Shown piece by piece: positions 25,398-38,234 of a stretch of 64,000 nt of DNA. Under the pieces are notes generated by a model. The model did not search any database. It was not told the origin of the DNA and was given only the letters and a program-made list of their open reading frames with translations. Positions within the stretch are counted from its first letter, which is position 1. Every line of letters begins with the position of its first letter. A program made the position numbers and the translations under genes. Source of the stretch: Sarcophilus harrisii (Eukaryota > Chordata > Mammalia > Dasyuromorphia > Dasyuridae). The DNA lies in contig NC_045426.1 in the NCBI RefSeq assembly GCF_902635505.1, forward strand, positions 675,523,087 to 675,587,086, written 5' to 3'.

Positions 25398-26326
25398 GTG
25401 TGGTTAAAAAAAAAAAAGCAACGGACTTGGGATCAGGAACTTACTTCAAACCTCTGTTATGACAGCTGTTAAAATCACTTCTCAGAATCTCAGTTTCCCC
25501 ATCTCTAATATTATGATATCAACACTTGGGCTTCAATCTGTTATACAGGACTTAAGAAAAGTGCTGAAGGCAGCACACAAATGTGAAAAGGCAACTGTCA
25601 TATACAGTAGCACAAGCTTTAAAAGGAGATATAGAGGATCTGAATTCATATTCCCAGTTCTGCAATTTATCAGCTCTAGGACCTTTTATTGGACAGTATC
25701 TGGTACACTGTCTAATAGACTGTCCTCTGAGCCTGGAAGAGCTGACTCCCATCTGCCAGACTGGGGATACTGGCAACCATGTAACTTCTCAGTACAGGCA
25801 ATTCTACGAGCTTACGAACTGTCTACCTGCCGAGGTGATGAGAAAGCCTGAAGATTCCAATAACAAAGAAATAATCATAATCACCTTGGATAAATTATCT
25901 AATTTCTCTGGATTTTCTGAGTTTCCTTAACTATAAATTAAGGAATGAGAAGTCTTTTCCACCTCTAAACTCTTATCTTTCTTTATATTTGTAGCATATA
26001 GTATATGCTAGGTTAGCAAAGAGCTGTTATATTCATGAAGCACTGAATTAAAGCATTTTTAAATAAAATTTTTTTATAAAAATTTGATGGGATATTTTGT
26101 ACTCAAAATTAAAGACTTGTATAGTGATTTTATTTTCTGACATCAATCCCACATATAAATGTTCAAATAACCTGAAGGCATACTTAATTAAGGTAACAAA
26201 AACATTTTCACTCTGAATTAGTTTATGGATTTCAAATATTTCTACCAGAATTTAAAATAAAGAATCCATTCTTCAAATACACAAGAAGAAAAAAATTGTT
26301 AAAGTTTTAAATTTATCATATTTTCA

Positions 26327-26457
26327 GGCAGCTAGGTGGTGTAGTGCATTGGTCTGGAATCAGGAAGACCTAAGTTCAAATGTGACCTCAGATATTGACT
26401 AGCTGTGACCCTGGACAAGTCACTTAACCCTGACTGGCTCTCCTATCAAAAAAAAAA
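26327..26457 (+). mobile_element. Marsupial SINE, diverged
   Basis: It starts ggcagctaggtggtgtagtg, carries 'caagtcacttaaccctgact' and ends in A-rich sequence. The flanks share a decayed 'attaycatattttc'-like duplication. Confidence 0.85.
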
Positions 26458-26499
26458 TTACCATACTTTTCCTTTAAAAGCCTAATTCATATGCTCAAA

Positions 26500-27195
26500 A
26501 AGTTATGAAATTGTGCATACCTTTTGATACAGCAGTGTTTCTACTGGGCTTATACCCCAAAGAAATCTTACAAAAGGGAAAGGAACTTGTATGTGCACAA
26601 ATGTTTGTGGGAGGTCTCTTTGTAGTAGCCAGAAACTGGAAACTGCAGGATGCAGGACCAGCAGGATGATTTCAGAAAAGCCTGGAGAGACTTACATGAA
26701 CTGATGCTGAGTGAAATGAGCAGGACCAGGAGATCATTATACACTTCAACAATAATACTATAGAATGATCAATTCTGATGGACGTGGCCATCTCCAGCAA
26801 TAAGATGAACCAAATCAATTCCAATAGAGCAGTAATGAATTGAACCAGTTATACCCAGCAAAAGAACTCTGGGAGATGACTATGAACCATTACATAGAAT
26901 TCCCAATCCCTATATTTTTGTCTGCCTGCATTTTTGATTTCCTTCACAGGCTAATAGTACACTATTTCAAAGTCCGATTCTTTTTGTATAGCAAAATAAC
27001 TGTTAGGACATGTATACTCATATTGTATTTAATTTATAAATTAACATATTTAACATGTATTGGTCAACCTGTCATCTTGGGGAGGGGATGGGGGAAAGAA
27101 GGGGAAAAATTGGAACAAAATATTTGGCAATTGTCAATGCTGTAAAATTACCCATGCATATAACTTGTAAATAAAAAGGTATAATAAAAAAAAGA
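26500..27195 (+). mobile_element. L1 3' end, 5'-truncated
   Basis: It shows the ORF2 end ('gtgcataccttttgatacag'), the 'ctgatgctgagtgaaatgag' motif and a 3' UTR ending 'acttgtaaataaaaag' with a poly(A)-like tail. It is a typical truncated marsupial L1. Confidence 0.85.
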
Positions 27196-27908
27196 GTCTA
27201 TTCAAATTCTAAATGACTGCTTCTAAACTTAAAATACTCCAAGCTTGATAGAAGAATTAGCTTAAGTATCAAAATCAAGACTGCTACAGCTTTTATTTTA
27301 AGACAACATTTTGCAATGGACAGATTATAAAAGGACACATTCCTGATTCATCATAAATTTAGGATTCTCAACTCTAAACATTGGTTTATTCCTGTTGCTA
27401 CCACAGTTCCTAATGCTACCAAAATCTTTCCCCCACTGTTTGTTGTTATTATGTAGAAGCAACTTTAAATCCAGAGCATACCTTCCTTCTTACAAGGGAA
27501 AGTAGTAAGTGTTTAAGAGATCAATAACATCAAAATTTTGATTTTCTTTTTAAAGAAAAAACAAAAAGAATATTGAAGACAGGAGAGATCTGGAAAGAAG
27601 GGAAAGTATTCTGCATCAAGGACAAACACATATAGAGCTTATACCTTGAAAATGGGAAGAGTACTAGTTACATAATTGGAATTTTCTAGTTTAAGAACTT
27701 TCACTTAAATGTCATAAGGATTGCCACTATCCTCAATATCAATTTCATTTGAAAGAAAATTACTGATATCCCATGTATATAGTAGTTTTTCAAAATCTTT
27801 TTTTCAATAGCAAAATTTTAATAAATTTCACTGATCAACTTATGCCATACACAAGACACTCATTGTATATCTAATAACATACATATTATTAAGTATTAGA
27901 TTTCTTAC

Positions 27909-29244
27909 CTCATCATTAATGACTTCAGATTGTTCTTCTTCCTCTTCTTCAAAATCCAAATCATTTTGCTTAAGATATGCATGTAAGGGTCCATACAATT
28001 TCTTCTTAAAAGCTAAGAAATCCATCATATTCCCTTGAAGATGTTGCAAGAAAAATAATTCAATCAAATATTCCTTAAAGTTTTCCTTTAGAGCCTCCAT
28101 TTCTCTGTAATGATGATCCAGACATTGCTTTCTCATTTGAGCCGTTTCTTGAGACGCTGGTGGAATTTCCTCCAATTTTTTAGGTACTTTTTTCACTCCT
28201 ATACTTCCTGCAGGAGCCAGAGGAAGGTTGGAAAGACCCTGTGGCACAGTGGCTCTAGAAGGGCTGGTGGGTCCTGGGGATGGTGAAGTCATCCCAAAGG
28301 CTGAAGAGCCTCCAACTCCAGATATTAAGACACCCGAAGGCCTCTCAAACCCCATTGGTCTATTTAACTGTTGTCCTTGAATTACTTGCTGCTGTTGAAT
28401 CAGTTGTCCTTGAATAATACTACTGATCTGGGGTGGCAAGCTAGTCGTGGCGATGTGACCGGGGCTAGTCAGAGGCTGCATACTGGCACCACCAGCTACC
28501 GGGCTCTGGGGTCCAAGATGATGGATAGTGCCGCCTGTCTGGGTATGGGGCTGCGAAAGTCTGCGTTCTCGAACAGTAATTGGGGCCCCCGCATGTTGCA
28601 GCTGAACCTGCCCTCCCTGAGCAATCTGGGCGATGCCCGAGCCCTCCTGATACACAAAGTGTCCACCATTCGAAGGGCTCAAACTGATCTGTCTCACAAG
28701 GACACTGGCATCCACAAAGCCTCCAGTGGGGCTGGAGCTGCAAATCCCCAGTCCCGGACCAGGAGTGCCTGCCCGCACACTCTGTAATGCCTGCACCGGC
28801 CCAGGGCTGGGCTGAGTTGGGCTTTGAGACTGGACCTGTTGGGGCAGCGGGGAGGTAACTTGAATGTAGGATGGGGAGCCATGCTCAAACCTCCTTGGCT
28901 GAGAATTGAACTGAAAGCCTGGGGAAGTTGGATTGGGGATTGGCAAAGGGGTAAGGGTGATCTGCTGGTTTCCTCCAACTACTGGTCCAACATTCTGAAG
29001 TGTAATGTTTACATTCTGACCAGCTACTGGACTTCTATTCATAAGCTGCTGGATCTGGTAACTGGGAGATTGGGGTGCAGATGGGCTTGCTGAAGCCGCA
29101 AATGGAGCTGCAGGGGATTGGGGCAGATTTGAATGGGACTGCTGGTCTTCCCCCTCACTTCCTGTGAAGGACCTGGACCTTTGGAGCTGCACATTCTGAG
29201 GACTGTTGCCATGGTGCATTATCACCTCCTCTTTAAAATAAATC
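27909..29244 (-). CDS. EP400NL: EP400NL exon 2, start codon and large N-terminal exon
   Basis: The start is ATG at 29,219-29,217 ([18 protein letters not shown]), matching the human EP400/EP400NL start MHHGTGPQNVQHQLQRSR. Upstream in-frame codons exist, but the likely acceptor (TTTAG at 29,249-29,245) leaves a short untranslated leader, so MHHG is preferred. The coding part is 1,311 bp, 437 codons. Landmarks are [18 protein letters not shown] near residue 50, [33 protein letters not shown], and [20 protein letters not shown] followed by the acidic [17 protein letters not shown] at the end. The donor is GAG|GTAAGAAA at 27,909/27,908, phase 0. The acidic run is shorter than in human EP400. Confidence 0.95.
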
Positions 29245-29249
29245 CTAAA

Positions 29250-30620
29250 CAAATTCATAGGAAAAGAAATTCAGCAAAAGAAAATATGATTTCCAACCAT
29301 CTGAATCTATATCAGAAATCTTGGAGAACTTCAAAAGTTTACCTTAAGATTCAAAATGTAAGACAGATTCATTTCCCTGATTTTATATCAAATAAACCAA
29401 CCTTAATGGTAAACAAAACTTGGCCAAAAAAATCATCTTAAGTAAATTTTTATGCATCGTTGCATCTCATCTCAGATGTTAAGTGCCCCAAAGCAGAAAT
29501 ATAAATGAAGTTTTCTGACATGCTACTTAATATTGTCTATAGACTAATATTGCTTCAATCCTTGTAACTGGCTAGTGATTTTTAGCTCTGTTTTGATTAG
29601 GAAGAGATGGTGCTAAATTTTCATTGGTATAAGGAACTGTCTACTTAATCTCCTTAGAGGAAACTTTTTCCATTGATCTTGCATCTGTAATTTACAACCA
29701 AGTTCCAACAAAATCCAGCTTTCTAAAAGAAGTCTTTCCAAAGCACTCCAAGCCCCTCTCTCTCTTAATTATTTCCTACTTATGTGGTCTATTACTAGTC
29801 TGTATATACTTGTTTGCATTGCATGCTGTCTCCCTCATTTGCTTGAGCTACTTGAGGGCAGAGACCCTTTTATCTCTTTTGTATCCCAGAGCATAGCACA
29901 GTACTTGGCACACAGCAGGAACTTAATAACTACTTGTTGATTAACTGACTGAATCAAAGATCTGCCTGGAGCATGGAGACGTTAAGAGACTGCCATCCTT
30001 CTAAATTTGAGAACCAGCCCTTTCTACTCTACTGGGGTGCCTCTGTTATTATGTTAAACCTCAAATCAGGACAAGTGTGTTCAGAGTATATTTTGGCTTC
30101 CCTAGACCTTAAGATTCAAACCCTGTACTATGAGAGACAGCATAGTTTAGTGGGAAGACTGCTAGATTTGTCACCAATGGACCTGGATCCAAATCCTAAT
30201 TCTGTGATCTGCTCACTTGGGTGATCTTCAGAAAGTTCCTTAACCTCTAAGGAATTTCTTAGGTGTAAGATGAGGTTAAAGGAATGAGCACTATGATCCT
30301 TTCCCGCTCAGAATCTTTGATCCTATGAATACCTAAGATACTTTATTATCTGATTCAGCTCTTTCCTGATGCCTCTTTGCATTATCTCTAATTTCTCCTA
30401 AGTCTCATAGACACATAACTGCTTTCTTGGATTCACTTCTATTAGTCTATAAACTCCTTAAAGGCAGAGACTGTGTTCTGATTTTCTTTGTATCCCCAGC
30501 ATATATAGCACAATGTCTGGCACATAGTAGCCACTTAATAAATGCTTGCTATCTGAATGATTATTTATTGAAAATTTTATAAAACAGACTTACAATAGGC
30601 ACTAAGCAAATGAATAGCTA
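29250..30620. other. Start of the long EP400NL intron 1: L2 and MIR relics
   Basis: L2 3' ends lie at about 29,790-29,955 ('gcacagtacttggcacacag') and 30,435-30,560 ('atgtctggcacatagtagcc'). A MIR-type copy lies at about 30,130-30,330. The rest is unique. An ATA/CAT-rich microsatellite follows at 30,635-30,680. Confidence 0.6.
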
Positions 30621-30707
30621 TACATGTGTACTAATACATACATATATATGCATATACATATGTACAGACATATATATATAGTTTGGAATTAAAGTAAACA
30701 AAGAGGG

Positions 30708-30955
30708 AGGAAAAGGGAGGAAAAAACAGAGTCAAAAAATAAAAGAGGGAGGGGAAGGGGAAGGGAAAAGGAAAGAAAAAAAGGGGAAAGGAGAAGGAAA
30801 ATGTAAAGAGAGGAAAAAAATTGATTAGAAAAGGGACAGAGTCAAGATGATAGGAGAGGGGGAAAGGAGAAGGAAAATGTAAAGAGAGGAAAAAAATTGA
30901 TTAGAAAAGGGACAAAGTCAAGATGATAGGAGAGGTAACATTTTTGCCATAGCTC
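30708..30955 (+). repeat. Purine tract and L1 5' UTR start, with a 75-bp tandem duplication
   Basis: A G/A-rich tract leads into 'gtcaagatgataggagaggt', the same start as the L1 at 31.9-32.0 kb. Inside, a unit of about 75 bp (30,783-30,857 and 30,858-30,932; 'aaaatgtaaagagaggaaaa...') is repeated with one or two differences. Confidence 0.85.
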
Positions 30956-33417
30956 CTCCATGCATTGTTCTCAATACAATACATTAGAAAGTTAACTGGT
31001 CTATTCATTACAAATTCTGCAAGGGAAGCAGCCTGTACTACTTGGCTATTCCCAAAACGATGGGATTGAGCAGGCAAAGGAAATTCATTCCCTGAATTCT
31101 ATTACAATTTAGAGCTAATTTTCTAATTTCTAGACCCAGGAGGTCACCAAGAATATAGTCCATAATTCATCTTTTTCTTTTAGAATATGTGATAAATTAG
31201 GCTGAAATGTTTTCATGGTATAACAACTTCGAAAATATACTTTTCCATATCAAACAAATTATGTCAGATATAGTGACACATTTGCAAGCAGTTTTGATGT
31301 TAATTTTTTTCAGCTGGTGATATACAAAGCATTCTAATTACAGATAAGAGAGGATCATAAAATTTAAATATGAAAGCCAAAATTTGATATTACACTTATT
31401 ATGAACAAAGACAGATGATGATTACTCTTATCCCACCATATATATTGAAATCCTATTGTACATATCAAATTGTGTTACAATATAACTTTAAAACAGTATT
31501 ACCTGATATTTAGCCCTGCATTTGGCTTGCTTCCTTCCTCCAATACCTTGAAAAGGAAAAAGAAAATATTTCAAATTCAAATTTTAATAATCAATTAAGC
31601 AATCAACAAGCACATATTAAACAGGTGAGTAGGTAGCCAGGGATACGAAGATAAATATGAAGCAGACTGCTCTAAAGAAGTTTACTTACCAATGAAGATA
31701 ATAGGAGGAGAGGGAGAGGAGAGAAGATAATGAGGAAAGAAAGAAGGAAGGAGGTAGAAGGGGAAAAGAGGGAGGAAGAGAAGAGGGAGAAGGAAGAAGA
31801 AGAGGGAAAAAAGGGAATGGAAGGAGGAGAAGGGAGGGAAGAAAGAAAAGAAGGGGGAGAGAGAAAAACAGAGGGAGGAAAAAAGGGAGGAAGAAACAGA
31901 GAATCAAAAAAGAAAAGAGGGAGGGAAAGGGGAAAGAAAATAGGGGGAAAGGAGTAGAAAAATGTAAAGAGAGGAAAAGAGAATGGATTAGAAAAAGGAC
32001 AGAGTCAAGATGGTAGGAGAGGTAACATTTTTGCCTTAGCTCCTCCACAACCTCTTCCACAGTGAGCTATAAAGCACAATAGACTGAACTGTGATTGGGA
32101 AAACCAAGAAAAAAATCACAGTGAGTCATTTTTCCAATCAGTGTAGTTTATGAAGACAGAGAAGTCTGTAGCCATGGTGGATAGACCACCAGAAGTAAGC
32201 CACAAAGGGCTGTGGCAGCAGCAATCCCAGAAGGAAGCAGTCCCAACAGCCAAGGATAGCAAAGCCAGTGACTACCAAAGCAGAAAGAGAACCCTGGAAA
32301 CCCTGCAATATCCTGCTACAGCAGTAACATGTGCTATGGGACATCTCTGTTACCCATTACCCAGTACTGAATTGTAGGTTCAGAACAGGAGAGATCACAA
32401 AGAATCAGAGCCCTAGCTCTGAGCCCAACAATGGAATCAGGCCTCAGTTCTAAACCTTTGGGCAATGGAATGGAATATAATGGAATAAAACAGAGCAGGA
32501 GACCAAAACCAACTGGTTTTCCCAAAAGGGAGAACCAGCAATTCAGTGCCTCTGAATGTGCAGTGAGCTAACAATGACTGAGTCTAGCAACAGTCTATAG
32601 AAACTCAACTATTCACAAGCCAACAAACGCAGAAATCGCAGAGCTCAGACTAGAAGGGCAGTGAACAGACCTTTCCTCAGATCACATCATTTTGGAATCA
32701 CCAAAAACTCAACAATACCCCGATCTGAAAATTGCAGAAGGACATAACAGACAGAGATTTGGACTAGAAACCACAACACCCACCATCACCAGAAGAAATG
32801 AACAGAGTCCAACAATAACATAAAGTCCAAAGTCCAAAAATAGGCTGGAAAACTGAGCAAACAACAACAAAAAACTGACCACAAAAAGCTACTGTGGTGA
32901 CAGAGAAGCTCAAGACACAAACACAGACAATAACAATCACAGAGAAGACAATGACCTGGAAATATCTAAAACCAAAGCTTCCAAGAAAAAAGCAATTAAA
33001 AACAATCCCAATACAAACTCCTAGAAGAGTTAAAGAAAAATTAAAAAGAGAACCAAAAAGTAATCTGAAAAATTAAATAAGAGTCATAGAGGATAAAATA
33101 GGAAAAGAAATGAAAGCAATGCAAGAAAGTTATAAAAAGATAGTTAACAAATTGGTAAAAGAGATACAAAAAATACTAATAAAAATGACTTTTTTAAAAA
33201 TCAGAATTAACCAAATGTTAAGAGAGTTACAAAAATAGTGCTGAAAATAACTCCTTAAAAATCAGAACTGGGCAAATGGAAGTTAATGACTACAAGAAAT
33301 ATCAAGAAACAATAAAACAAAGTCAAAAGATTAAAATGGTAGAAGATGTGAAAAATCTCAAAGGAAAAACAACTAACCAGGAAAATAGATCAATAGGGAT
33401 AATTTAAGAATCATTTA

Positions 33418-33556
33418 GGGCAGCTAGGTGGTGCAATGGATGGAGCACCAGCCCTGATAACCTGATTTCAAATCTGGTCTCAGACACTTAACACTTCCTG
33501 GCTAAGTCACTTAACCCCAATTGCCTCAGCAAAAATAAAAATAAAAATAAAAAAAA
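33418..33556 (+). mobile_element. Marsupial SINE inside L1 ORF1
   Basis: It starts gggcagctaggtggtgcaat and has the tail 'ttaaccccaattgcctcagc' then (AAAAT)n. It splits the L1 ORF1 relic. Confidence 0.9.
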
Positions 33557-35645
33557 TAATAATAATTTAACCACCTGAAAACCATGAATATTTCTTGTTC
33601 ATATATATTTCAATCTACTATAAAGTAAAACTGTGCAGATATCTTTGAATCAGAAAGCAAGTAGAAATAATCCACTGATCACCTACTGAAAGAAGGCCCA
33701 AATGAAAACTCTTAGGACTATTTGAGCCAAAATCCAGAACGTTCATGTCAAGAAGAAAATATTACAAGTAACCAAAAAAAAATAATGTAAATATCATAAA
33801 GCCATACCCCATTTCACACAATATTTAGCAGCTACCATGGTAAAGGAATAAAAGAATAGAGGAAGAGAATATGATACTACAAATGGCAAAGGGGCTAGAA
33901 TTACAACCAAAAATAATCTACCAAGCAAAACTGAATATAATCCTACAAGGAGAAAAAATGATATTTCGTGAAATAGAGGATTTTCCAGGATTCCTGATAA
34001 AAAGACCAGGGCTGACCAGAAATATTTAGATTAAAATTCCAGACTCAACCACAAAAAAATGAAATATGAATAAAAATTCATAAGGACTAAACAAGGTTAA
34101 ACTGCTTAAATTTCAATGTGGGAATACGATATGCATAATCTCACAGAAATCTGTCATCATTAGAGCTATAAGAGAGTTTGCTTAGATAAATGGTGCAGGT
34201 ATGGTTCCATTATGTTGGGATGATTCTAAAAGAAGAATGGATAGTAAGAAAGGGATGCACTGGGAGAGGGGAGAATGGAGAGAAATAATGGAGGAAATTA
34301 TCTCACATAAATGGAATGTGCAAGGAAGAATGTATGCAGAAGAGGGGAGAACAAGTTGGGATGGGGAAAAACAATCCTTGAGCCTTACTCTCCTCTGAAT
34401 TGATTCAAAGAAAGAAAACTAAAAACACACATACATAGTTGGGTTACACAAATTCATCTTACCAAAAAGTAGGTAGGATAGGAAGTAAGAGAGATAGAGA
34501 ATAGAGGATAAAGAATAAGGCGGATTAAGAGAGACAGTAGATAGAAGCAAAGCAGACTCTTGAGGGAATAAGATAAAAAAATAAAAGGATGAGTATAAGA
34601 AAATCGAATATAGGGACATATACAGTTAGTAATCATAATTGGGAAGTGAATGGGATGAATTCATCCACAAAAGAGAAGAGAATGGCAGACTGTATTAGAA
34701 ACCAAAATCCAACAATGTTTTGTTTTGCTTTTTTTTAATAGAAACACACCTGAAACATATTCACAAAGAGTTAAAATAAGGGCTCGACTAGAATCTTTTA
34801 TGTTGAAGTAAAAAAAAAGGCAGGCAAAGCAATCATGATCACAGACTTAATTAAAAGAAATTATTAGGGACACCATATTTTACTTAAAAACTATCGTAGA
34901 CAATGAATTAACATCAGTATGGAACATATTTGCACACTATGGCATAACCAGAAAATTCTTAAAGAAAAAGTTAAATACATTTGAAAAAGGAAACAGACAA
35001 TAAACCTATGCTAGTAGGGAATCTCAATTTACCATGGTCAACCATAAAATAAACAGGAAAAAATGGAGATGCATAGGATCTTTAAAAAGTTAGATATGAT
35101 AGAGTTTTGATGAATATAGAAGGAAAATAGAAAGAAGCAGACATTTCTTTGCTGTGTACGATACCTTTATAAAAAACTTACCATCTATAAGTTTATTACA
35201 AACCTCACAAATGCAAAAAACCAGAAATATTAAGTGTACCATTTTTCTGATCATAATACAATAAAAATTGCATTCAATAAAGGAACTTTGAAGCACAGAT
35301 TAAAAATTGAAAACTAAATAACTTAATCTTAAAGAATAAGTAGGTCAAAGAACAAATCACTGAAACTTTTAGTAATTTCATTAAGGATAATAATAATAAT
35401 AAGACAACAAACTAAAATTTGTAGGATGAAGCCAAAGCAGTACTTAGGGGAAAATGTAATTATCTAAATGCTACAAATTAATAAATGAAAAAGATCAACG
35501 AATTGTGCAACTAAAAAATTAGAAAAAAAAGAAACTAGAAAAAAGAACATATTAAAAATCCCCAACTGAATACCAAAATAGAAATAAGAAAAAAATCAAA
35601 GGAGAGATTAATAAAAATTTTATCACTAAGAAAATGAAACATTGA

Positions 35646-35793
35646 GGGTAACTAGATGATACAGCATATAAAATACTGGACCTACAGTCAGGAGGTCCTG
35701 AATTCAAATCTCAGATACTTGATATTTTCTAGCTATGTCCTTGAGCAAATCACTTAACCCCAACTGCCTTGCCAAAAAAAAAGAAAAGAAAAG
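35646..35793 (+). mobile_element. Marsupial SINE inside L1 ORF2
   Basis: This is a diverged SINE (gggtaactagatgatacagc ... 'cttaaccccaactgccttgc') flanked by a 15-bp duplication: aaaatgaaacattga (35,631) and aaaatgaaacactga (35,794). Confidence 0.9.
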
Positions 35794-36054
35794 AAAATGA
35801 AACACTGAAGTAAAAAATAAAACTAGAAGCTGGTTATTTTTTAAAATAAAGTAAATAAATCATTGGCTATTTTACTTTTAGAAAAAAAAGAAAGAAAACC
35901 AAATTGCCAATACCAAAAATGAAAAAGGTAAAGCAATTACTAAGAGCTATTTTGTCCAAGAAGATGCCAATAAAATTGATTATCTATCTAAATAAAATGG
36001 ATGAATATTTACAAAAGTATAAATTCCTCAGACTAACAGAATATACCATGCAAA

Positions 36055-36228
36055 GTGCTGGGGAGACGACTTCCAAACGCCCCTGTGGGCCATGGGAGGG
36101 CTTGGAGGAGAGGACGGGAGGGTACCCAAGAGGGACATCAGACAGAGCAGAGAGCCTGTGGAGGCTGATCCCAGAGGGCTGAAAGGCGAAAAAGGGGAAC
36201 GGGGGGAGGGGGGGGGGGGGGGGGGGAG
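36055..36228. other. GC-rich insert ending in poly-G, inside L1 ORF2
   Basis: AT-rich L1 sequence breaks at about 36,055 into about 150 bp of GC-rich DNA with several CpGs and then a run of about 20 G. L1 resumes at 'accaggaccagatggatttt'. It matches no repeat I know. The G-run could form a G-quadruplex, or the block could be an assembly or sequencing artefact. Confidence 0.8.
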
Positions 36229-37219
36229 GGGAAACCAGGACCAGATGGATTTTCATGTGAATTCTACCAAATATTTAAAGAACAATCAATACTAATACTA
36301 CGCAAACTATTTGGAAAAATAGGTAGAGAAGGACTCCCCCCAAAAATCCATTCTATGACACAAATATGTTTTTTGACATCCAAACCAAGAAACATTACAA
36401 CAAAGAAAGAAAACCATACATCAATTTCCCTGGTGTATATATCAGTGCAAAAAAATTAAATAAAATACTAGGAAAGATATTACAGCAATCTGTCACAGAG
36501 ATCATACATTATGATAAGGCTGTAGAGTTGGTTTAATAGTAGGAAAATGATGAGCATAATTGATTATATCAGTTACAAGAACAAAATCATCATGGTTATT
36601 TCAACAGATGTAGAAAAGCCTTTCACCAAAATACAACATCAATTCCTATTTCAAAAAAAAACAAACAAACAAAAAAAAAAACCCACTAAAAATATGAGAA
36701 CAAATAGAGCTTTCATTAAAATGATAAAAAAAAATCTATCTAAAATCAAGAACATTATCTATAATGGGGATAAGCTAGAAACCTTTCTAAACCTAAGATC
36801 AGAGGTGAAATATCACCATTACTATTTAATATTATGTTTAAAATGCTGACTATAGTAATAAAACAAGAAAAAGAAATTGAAAGAATAACATAGACAAAGA
36901 AGAAACAAAGCAACCATTTTTTACAGATGGAATAATGGTTTCTATAGAATCATACAGAGTTAACTTAAAAACTAATTGAAACAATTAACAATTTTAACAA
37001 GATTTCAGGACATAAAATAAATCCACACAAATCATTAGCACTTCTGTATTTTACCTACAAAATCTCGCAAAAAGAGAAAGAAAAAGAAATTCCATCTAAA
37101 ATAGATTCCCAAATATTTCATATTGTCTATAGCTATCTGCCAACACATGCAGGAATCACAAGAACACAATTACAAAAGCCTTCACATAGATATAAATGCC
37201 TGGAAAAATCGTAATTGTT

Positions 37220-38234
37220 CATGAGTAGACGGAGTTGCAAAGCCTGTGCACAGGGGTACAGTAGGATTATAGTCTAGTGATGACAGTAATCATCAGAAAG
37301 GCTGGCCTAGCTTCTCAATTACTGAAGGGGACCCTAAGATATGACTTCCGGGATCTCTCAGTAACAAAGAAAAAGGAGTGGCTGAGGCATAAGCTCAGCA
37401 AGAAGATAAGTGAGTTCTCACTGAATGGGTGGGATATAAGATGTGCACAAGGAGCAACCCACAAAACCCAGATCACTAACTTGCAACCATTCTAGGAAAG
37501 ATTTAGAAAGATACTTTCATCTGTGACAGATTACCTTAAAAAGTATATCAATAATCTGCTAGCAAAATGGTAACCACACAGACTATAATGGGCCCTATAG
37601 GTAGCCTATATTAATTGTACTATAAAAGAATGGAAATATGTATCTATGTAAATTACAGGTTCTGAACATGAGAACCAAAGTGGCACTATCCCACTGAGTC
37701 AAGATATCCTTGACTATCTGATGGCAGCCATTAGTTTTCTGGCTGGAGTAGAGCAGTGACTATTATCAGATTCGTAAGGCAGATGAAGATTAAAAAAAAA
37801 ATGATTACTCTCATTTGTCCAACTGAATTTTACCAACTCAAATATATTCCTCACGGCATCTACGGGGCTCTTACCCCTTTCTGAAAGAATGACAGAGAAA
37901 GTAATTGGTGACATGAATTACTTTCAAGTGTGGGAATGCCTTGATGACATCATTATCTTTGGGAAGACCCAGAAAATGCATGAAAAGAGACTAATGAAAG
38001 AATTGAATTAGTTAGAGGAAAATGGCCTGAACTTTTCGATTAACAAGTGGCAGTTTTTTTTAGAACCTCTGTCAAGTATGGGTGTCACATGATATAACAA
38101 AATGATATGAGCATTGACCTGGAAAAGATATGAATGCTCCTGCTTTGGACATGGCCAAAATCCTTCGACATCTTAGAATTTTTCTTCAATTTGGTGATTA
38201 CTCTCAAAGATTTGTTTTTTTTAAAACTATGCTG
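37220..38234 (+). mobile_element. Ty3/gypsy retrotransposon fossil, reverse transcriptase part
   Basis: The translation shows a pre-RT segment (SLNGWDIRCAQGATHKTQI) and an RT active-site region ECLDDIIIFGKTQKMHEK, in which LDDIIIF matches the gypsy YLDDILIFSKT motif. The element is broken by many changes (well over ten) and is certainly old. It continues after an L1 insertion at 40,123. Confidence 0.8.

Larger units (their letters stand above)
31690..37215 (+). mobile_element. Long decayed L1: 5' UTR, ORF1 and most of ORF2
   Basis: A purine-rich 5' UTR start (31,690-31,990) leads to a UTR, an ORF1 relic (about 32,900-34,030) and an ORF2 relic (from about 34,730) through RT ('gaattctaccaaatatttaa' at 36,260). 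It stops near 37,215, where Ty3/gypsy sequence begins, so its own 3' end is missing. Two SINEs and a GC-rich poly-G insert lie within it. No long frame is left. Confidence 0.8.

Noticed and set aside
25459-25930. Overlapping plus frames of 115-130 codons
   Set aside because: Fall in MIR-like sequence; no coding evidence.
28371-29093. Plus- and minus-strand frames overlapping EP400NL exon 2
   Set aside because: Shadows of the real minus-strand exon, which alone matches EP400.
31686-32060. 124-codon minus frame rich in L, F, P and S
   Set aside because: Translation of a purine tract in an L1 5' UTR; simple sequence, not a gene.
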